64,000 nucleotides of DNA from Blastopirellula sediminis (GTDB taxonomy: Bacteria; Planctomycetota; Planctomycetia; Pirellulales; Pirellulaceae): the NCBI RefSeq assembly GCF_020966755.1, contig NZ_JAJKFT010000010.1, forward strand, positions 310,001-374,000, written 5' to 3'. The translations under genes and the position numbers were made by a program. Positions 60,001-64,000 of the stretch are shown piece by piece. The notes beneath the pieces were generated by a model that did not search any database, had not been told where the DNA came from, and was given only the letters and a program-made list of their open reading frames with translations. Each line of letters begins with the position of its first letter. Positions within the stretch are counted from its first letter, which is position 1.

Positions 60001-60357
60001 ATGAGAACGACTTACGGAGCCGCTCGGCACAAGTCGAAGAAGCGTCTGTTTAAGAAAGCCCGCGGTTTCCGCGGCGGCCGCGGTAAGCTTCTGCGTACCG
60101 TGAAAGAAACCCTGGTCCGCGCCGGCGTTTACGCCTATCGCGACCGTAAGGTGCGTAAGCGTGAATTCCGCAAGCTGTGGATCGTGCGTCTGAACGCCGC
60201 CGCCCGCATGCGTGGCATCCGCTACAGCCAGTTCATCTACGGTCTGCGCAAGGCCGGTCTGGAACTGGACCGCAAGACGTTGTCGGAAATGGCGATCCAT
60301 GATCCGCGCGCCTTTGACGAAGTGACCGAGCTGGTGAAAGCCGCCCTGGCCGCGTAA
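60001..60357 (+). CDS. rplT: 50S ribosomal protein L20
   Basis: The 118-residue protein is L20: [65 protein letters not shown], then the C-terminal [24 protein letters not shown]20 is needed for large-subunit assembly and in several bacteria represses its own operon. The ATG at 60001 follows the ribosome site AGGTGACAAG. A terminator follows at 60396. Confidence 0.97.
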   Translation: MRTTYGAARHKSKKRLFKKARGFRGGRGKLLRTVKETLVRAGVYAYRDRKVRKREFRKLWIVRLNAAARMRGIRYSQFIYGLRKAGLELDRKTLSEMAIHDPRAFDEVTELVKAALAA

Positions 60358-60395
60358 GGCGCACGGAGACGTGCAATCAAAGCCGAAACAACATG

Positions 60396-60424
60396 AGCCG
60401 CCGGGACCTCTCGGCGGCTTTTTT
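60396..60424 (+). terminator. intrinsic terminator/attenuator between rplT and pheS
   Basis: AGCCGCCG (60396-60403) pairs with CGGCGGCT (60412-60419) around an 8-base loop and is followed by a T-run to 60424. It lies 33 bp ahead of pheS. It ends the ribosomal-protein transcript and might act as an attenuator of pheST. Confidence 0.8.
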
Positions 60425-60456
60425 ACTTTCTAGGATCTGCCGCGAGCGAGAAAGCG

Positions 60457-61485
60457 ATGTCGCTAAACGATTTCATTCGCGAATTGGATACTCTGGTCGA
60501 CTCGGCCGTCGAACGCTTCAACGAAGCGGTCGACAAGTTTGACGGCGACGTGCTGGAAGCGGCGCGCGTCGAGTTTCTGGGCGCCAAGAGCGGAAAGCTC
60601 AAGTCGGCCCAGAAGGGACTCGGCACGGTCAGCAAAGATGACAAGCCGGCCGCCGGCAAACGCTTTAACGAAGTCAAACAGCGGATCGAAGAGCTGTTCG
60701 AAACGGCGGTCGCCAAGCTGAGCGAAAGCGGCGGCAGCGGCAAGTCGTCGGAAGCGTTCGACGTCAGCTTGCCCGGCACGATGCTGCAGGTCGGTCACGT
60801 CCACCCGATCACCGAGACGATCGAAGAGTTGAAAGACATCATGGGCCGGCTCGGCTTCTCGGCGGTCGAAGGGCCCGAGATCGAAGACGACTGGCACAAC
60901 TTCGAGGCGCTCAACATCCCGATGGAGCACCCGGCTCGCGATCCGCTCGACAACTTCTACCTGAACGCCGCCGCCAAAGCGGCCGGCGGCGACATGCTGC
61001 TGCGTAGCCAGACCAGCACCGTGCAGATCCGCGTGATGGAGAACACGAAGCCGCCGGTCCGGATCGTTTCGCTCGGCCGCGTTTATCGCCCGGACGAGAT
61101 CGACGCGACCCACTACGCGATGTTCCATCAGATCGAAGGTCTGATGATCGACACCGACGTCACGATGGCCGACCTGAAGAGCGTGCTCCACCTCTTCGCC
61201 AAGACCTATCTTGGCCATGACGTCGAGATTCGTTTCCGTCCCTCGTTCTTCCCCTTCACCGAGCCGAGCGTCGAAGTCGACATGCGGTGGAACGACACGT
61301 GGCTTGAGTTCGGCGGCGCCGGGATGGTCGACCCGAACGTGCTGCGAGCGGTCGGCTACGATCCGGAAGAAGTGACTGGGTTCGCCTTTGGTCTCGGCGT
61401 CGAGCGGCTGTGCATGCGTCGCCACGGGGTGAACGACATTCGGCATTTGTACAACAACAACGTGCGATTCCTGTCGCAGTTTTAA
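60457..61485 (+). CDS. pheS: phenylalanine-tRNA ligase alpha subunit
   Basis: PheS forms the catalytic half of the alpha2-beta2 enzyme that charges tRNA-Phe with phenylalanine. The 342-residue protein has the N-terminal coiled-coil region, and the class II motifs: [51 protein letters not shown] (motif 2), [16 protein letters not shown], and [13 protein letters not shown] (motif 3). Length is normal for bacteria. The start at 60457 agrees with the family N-terminus. It is 21 bp ahead of pheT. Confidence 0.97.
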   Translation: MSLNDFIRELDTLVDSAVERFNEAVDKFDGDVLEAARVEFLGAKSGKLKSAQKGLGTVSKDDKPAAGKRFNEVKQRIEELFETAVAKLSESGGSGKSSEAFDVSLPGTMLQVGHVHPITETIEELKDIMGRLGFSAVEGPEIEDDWHNFEALNIPMEHPARDPLDNFYLNAAAKAAGGDMLLRSQTSTVQIRVMENTKPPVRIVSLGRVYRPDEIDATHYAMFHQIEGLMIDTDVTMADLKSVLHLFAKTYLGHDVEIRFRPSFFPFTEPSVEVDMRWNDTWLEFGGAGMVDPNVLRAVGYDPEEVTGFAFGLGVERLCMRRHGVNDIRHLYNNNVRFLSQF

Positions 61486-61506
61486 GAGCGGAGAGAGCAG
61501 GGCGCC

Positions 61507-63522
61507 ATGTTAGTTTCCTGGAAGTGGCTCAACGATTATCTGCAGCTGGACGTTTCGGAAGCGGAATTCTGCGACCGCGTCACGATGGCAGGCCTCAACT
61601 ACGACGGATCCGAATCGGTAGGCGACGATCGCCAGCTTGATCTGGAAGTGACCAGCAACCGCCCCGACTGGCTCGGCCATGTCGGCATCGCGCGGGAAGC
61701 GTCGGTGTTGTTCGATCTCGACCTGAAGATCCCGCCGGCCGAGGTCAAAGGCGCCGGCCAGCCGATCAGCGACTACGTCACCGTCACGATCGAAGACGAA
61801 GCGTTCTGCCCCCGCTATATCGCCCGTGCGATCAAAGGGGTCAAAGTTGGCCCGAGCCCCGAGTGGCTCGCACGCCGCTTGGAAACTCTCGGCATCGCCG
61901 TGATCAACAACGTCGTCGACATCACCAACTATGTGCTGATGGAGATCGGCCAGCCGCTGCATGCGTTCGACCTGGCCAAGATCGACGGCGCCGGCGTTAC
62001 CGTTCGCCAGGCTCGCCCCGGCGAGAAGTTCATGGCGATCGATCACAAGACGTACGACCTGGAGCCGACCGACTACGTCATCGCCGACGAAGTGGGCGCT
62101 GTGGCGATCGCCGGCGTCATGGGTGGCGCCGATTCGGAAGTGACCGAAGCGACGACCGACCTGCTGATTGAAGCGGCCCAGTTCGCCGCGCTGCCGGTTC
62201 GCACCACGTCGCGCCGCTTGAAGCTGAAGAGCGATTCCTCCTACCGCTTCGAGCGCGGCGTCGATCCCGAAATGATCGACTGGGCCAGCCGTCGTTGCTG
62301 CGAGCTGATCCTTGATCTGGCCGGCGGCGAACTCGCCGAAGGTTCGATCTACGCCGGCAGCAAGCCGCAGCCGCGCAAGTCAGTGACGCTCCGCCTGCCG
62401 CAGTTGAAACGGATCCTGGGGATTGAAGTTCCGCCCGCCGAAGTCGAGCGGATCCTCTCGCGTCTGGGGAACGAGATCGAATCGGTCGCCAGCCAGAAGA
62501 TCACCGTCATTCCGCCGAGCTGGCGCCGCGACATTGATCGCGAAATCGACCTCGTCGAAGAAGTCGCTCGCATCCATGGCTACGACAAGATCCCGCAAGA
62601 CGCCGCGGTGAAGATGTCGGCCTCACACCGCAGCGACGCTGATCGCGTTCGCTCGCGGATCCGCACCCTGATGGTCGCCGCTGGGATGAACGAAGCGGTC
62701 ACGCGGAGCGTCGTCAGCCAAGAGTGGTCGGCGGCGTTCCATGGCTGGAGCCAGGCCGAAGCGCTCACCGTCACCATCCCGATGGTCCGCGGCGAAGATT
62801 GCCTGCGGCTGAGCCTCATTCCGAGCTTGCTCGGGGCTCGCCGCATGAACGAGAAGTTCGACAACTCGCCGATCGAACTGTACGAGATCGCCAAGGTTTA
62901 CCTGCCGCGGAAAGACGAGCTGCCGGATGAACGGTACGTCGTCAGCATGACCAGCGGCCGCGACTTCCGCGGGCTCAAAGGAGTGATCGAGACGCTCGTC
63001 CATTCGCTCAACCCGGACGTTCGCGTCACCGCGTCGCGGTTCGCCGATTCGCTGCTCGACGTCGAACAAGCGTGCGAGCTGAAGGTGGGCGGCAAGACGC
63101 TCGGCTTCCTCGGCCTCTTGAGCGCCTCGGCCCAGAAGACGTTCGAGCTGCAGCAGCCGACGACCGTCGCTGAGCTTGACCTCCGCGTGTTGGAAGAGCT
63201 GACCGTCCTGATTCCGCAGCACCACGAGTTCAGCACTTACCCGGCGATGACTCGCGACCTGAACCTGATCGTCGACGAGACGCTCACGTGGGATCAGTTG
63301 GAAGCGACCGTCACCGCCTCGGCCGGCCCGTTGCTCGAAAAGGTCGAGTTCCGCGAGATCTTCCGTGACACGAAGAAAGACGGCCCTGGCAAAAAGCGGG
63401 TGCTGTTCACCATCACGCTGCGAGCGGCCGATCGCACCCTGACCGGCGAAGAAGCGGACGCCGTCCGCAACGCCATCGTCGCCGCGTGCGAAACGCAGCA
63501 CGCAGCGAAGCTGTTGGGTTAA
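61507..63522 (+). CDS. pheT: phenylalanine-tRNA ligase beta subunit lacking the tRNA-binding (EMAP/OB) domain
   Basis: PheT edits mischarged tRNA and binds tRNA-Phe. The 671-residue protein starts MLVSWKWLNDYLQLDVSEAEF and goes straight from MAGLNYDGSESV to LDLEVTSNRPDWLGHVGIAREASVL. In the usual ~800-residue bacterial PheT a ~110-residue EMAP/OB-type tRNA-binding domain stands between these two points, so it is absent here. The B3/B4 editing domain (RYIARAIKGV), B5 (LPQLKRILGIEVP), the catalytic-like core and the C-terminal FDX-ACB domain (FSTYPAMTRDLNLIVDE) are present. No frameshift is seen. The gene ends the pheS-pheT operon. Confidence 0.96.
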   Translation: MLVSWKWLNDYLQLDVSEAEFCDRVTMAGLNYDGSESVGDDRQLDLEVTSNRPDWLGHVGIAREASVLFDLDLKIPPAEVKGAGQPISDYVTVTIEDEAFCPRYIARAIKGVKVGPSPEWLARRLETLGIAVINNVVDITNYVLMEIGQPLHAFDLAKIDGAGVTVRQARPGEKFMAIDHKTYDLEPTDYVIADEVGAVAIAGVMGGADSEVTEATTDLLIEAAQFAALPVRTTSRRLKLKSDSSYRFERGVDPEMIDWASRRCCELILDLAGGELAEGSIYAGSKPQPRKSVTLRLPQLKRILGIEVPPAEVERILSRLGNEIESVASQKITVIPPSWRRDIDREIDLVEEVARIHGYDKIPQDAAVKMSASHRSDADRVRSRIRTLMVAAGMNEAVTRSVVSQEWSAAFHGWSQAEALTVTIPMVRGEDCLRLSLIPSLLGARRMNEKFDNSPIELYEIAKVYLPRKDELPDERYVVSMTSGRDFRGLKGVIETLVHSLNPDVRVTASRFADSLLDVEQACELKVGGKTLGFLGLLSASAQKTFELQQPTTVAELDLRVLEELTVLIPQHHEFSTYPAMTRDLNLIVDETLTWDQLEATVTASAGPLLEKVEFREIFRDTKKDGPGKKRVLFTITLRAADRTLTGEEADAVRNAIVAACETQHAAKLLG

Positions 63523-63528
63523 TCGACC

Positions 63529-63689
63529 GGGTGCCATGGCCACGTCTGCGTGGCCATGATTGCGGCCGGCGATCATTCGGCGTGTTGTTAAGCGAAAACG
63601 GCAACCATTCCTTTTGCCGTACTTGCAGGGCAGCCTCGAACGGCCAATCCAAGCACATTCATTGCCACGAAGACGTGGCAATGGCACCC
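63529..63689. repeat. paired palindromic element, family C, copy 2
   Basis: Arms of 30 bases at 63529-63558 and 63660-63689 are reverse complements with about three differences, starting GGGTGCCATGGCCACGTC. Each arm also folds on itself (ATGGCCACG with CGTGGCCAT). It is the second copy of the family seen at 9721-9830, and lies between the convergent ends of pheT and the PhnA-like gene. Confidence 0.85.
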
Positions 63690-63705
63690 CAACATATAGG
63701 CGTCA

Positions 63706-64000
63706 CTACGCCTTCTTCACAAACTCCGACTTCAACTGCATCGCCCCAATCCCATCGATCTTGCAGTCGATGTCGTGGTCGCCGTCGACCAGGCGGATGT
63801 TCTTCACCTTGGTGCCGACTTTGACGACCAGGGAAGAGCCTTTCACCTTCAGGTCTTTGATGACCGTGACGGTGTCGCCATCTTGCAGTTCATTGCCGTT
63901 GGCGTCGCGGATGATCGCGGCGGCGGCAGCTTCTTCGGCGGCCGCTTTGGTCCATTCGTGCCCGCAGCTGGGGCAGATTAATAGATCGCGGTCTTCGTAG
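63706..64000 (-). CDS. zinc-ribbon PhnA/YjdM-like protein (C-terminal part)
   Basis: The gene runs off the right edge; the visible ~98 codons are the C-terminal part. The frame reads [11 protein letters not shown] (one half of a zinc ribbon), an Ala-rich linker, then [50 protein letters not shown], ending SEFVKKA. This matches the PhnA (YjdM) family, a small zinc-ribbon protein once linked to phosphonate use but of unclear function. The start and the first Cys pair lie beyond 64000. It is convergent with pheT. Confidence 0.88.
   Translation of the reverse strand, partial: YEDRDLLICPSCGHEWTKAAAEEAAAAAIIRDANGNELQDGDTVTVIKDLKVKGSSLVVKVGTKVKNIRLVDGDHDIDCKIDGIGAMQLKSEFVKKA

Noticed and set aside
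1-64000. tRNA, rRNA, CRISPR or mobile element genes
   Set aside because: I looked for cloverleaf-like segments, regularly spaced identical repeats and transposase or integrase motifs and found none. The repeats present are palindromic and not CRISPR-like.

Overview
The window is a chromosomal segment of a GC-rich planctomycete, most likely Pirellulaceae (Blastopirellula/Rhodopirellula-like). This is inferred from gene content: a DUF1559 prepilin-like protein, an SHD1 plus WD40-like secreted protein, a Ser/Thr kinase with a Cache-like sensor, Tat-exported Gfo/Idh oxidoreductase and TIM-barrel proteins, a XylR-type AraC regulator, a PheT without its tRNA-binding domain, and many palindromic intergenic repeats. 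I see no rRNA, tRNA, CRISPR array, insertion sequence, phage gene or integrase.

Layout. 0-13 kb: housekeeping and small-molecule genes (TerB-like protein, GlmU-type nucleotidyltransferase next to prs, EVE protein, voltage-sensor-like protein with bioF and an epimerase, Tat protein, transaldolase, DUF1559 protein with a lipoprotein). 13-22 kb: a K+ channel/TrkA protein, then a tandem array of five paralogous membrane proteins with LRR-like tails, mostly joined by 4-bp start/stop overlaps. 21.6-22.3 kb: a gene-free stretch packed with degenerate repeats. 22-34 kb: glycosyltransferase-like protein, peptidase T, CYTH protein, methyltransferase, glnE, TPR protein, CDF metal exporter and cytochrome c'-like protein. 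34-44 kb: ABC permease/ATPase pair without a binding protein, a large SHD1/WD40-like protein with a small membrane partner, DUF4112 with a 45-residue membrane protein, cysK, and a sensor Ser/Thr kinase. 44-50 kb: FxsA, Spy-like Gly-rich protein, BrkB/YihY, two cysteine-rich secreted proteins, a soluble FlhA (FHIPEP) C-terminal domain fused to an Sm-like domain, and a PIN-PhoH ATPase. 50.8-56.4 kb: a co-directional carbohydrate cluster (CE15-like esterase, XylR-like regulator, Gfo/Idh oxidoreductase, TIM-barrel protein, PfpI protein). 56.4-64 kb: DinB protein, MFS exporter, rsfS, rpmI-rplT, pheS-pheT, and the end of a PhnA/YjdM-like gene.

The least explained content is the five-gene array, the Sm-FHIPEP protein, the paired cysteine-rich proteins and the palindromic repeats. 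The repeats fall into at least four sequence families (A: CTGCTGG hairpins; B: AAGCGAGGGAA arms; C: GTGCCATG arms; D: CACGGCTC hairpin), and several occur as two facing copies about 70-100 bp apart. Functions are assigned from recognised motifs only; no database search was possible.
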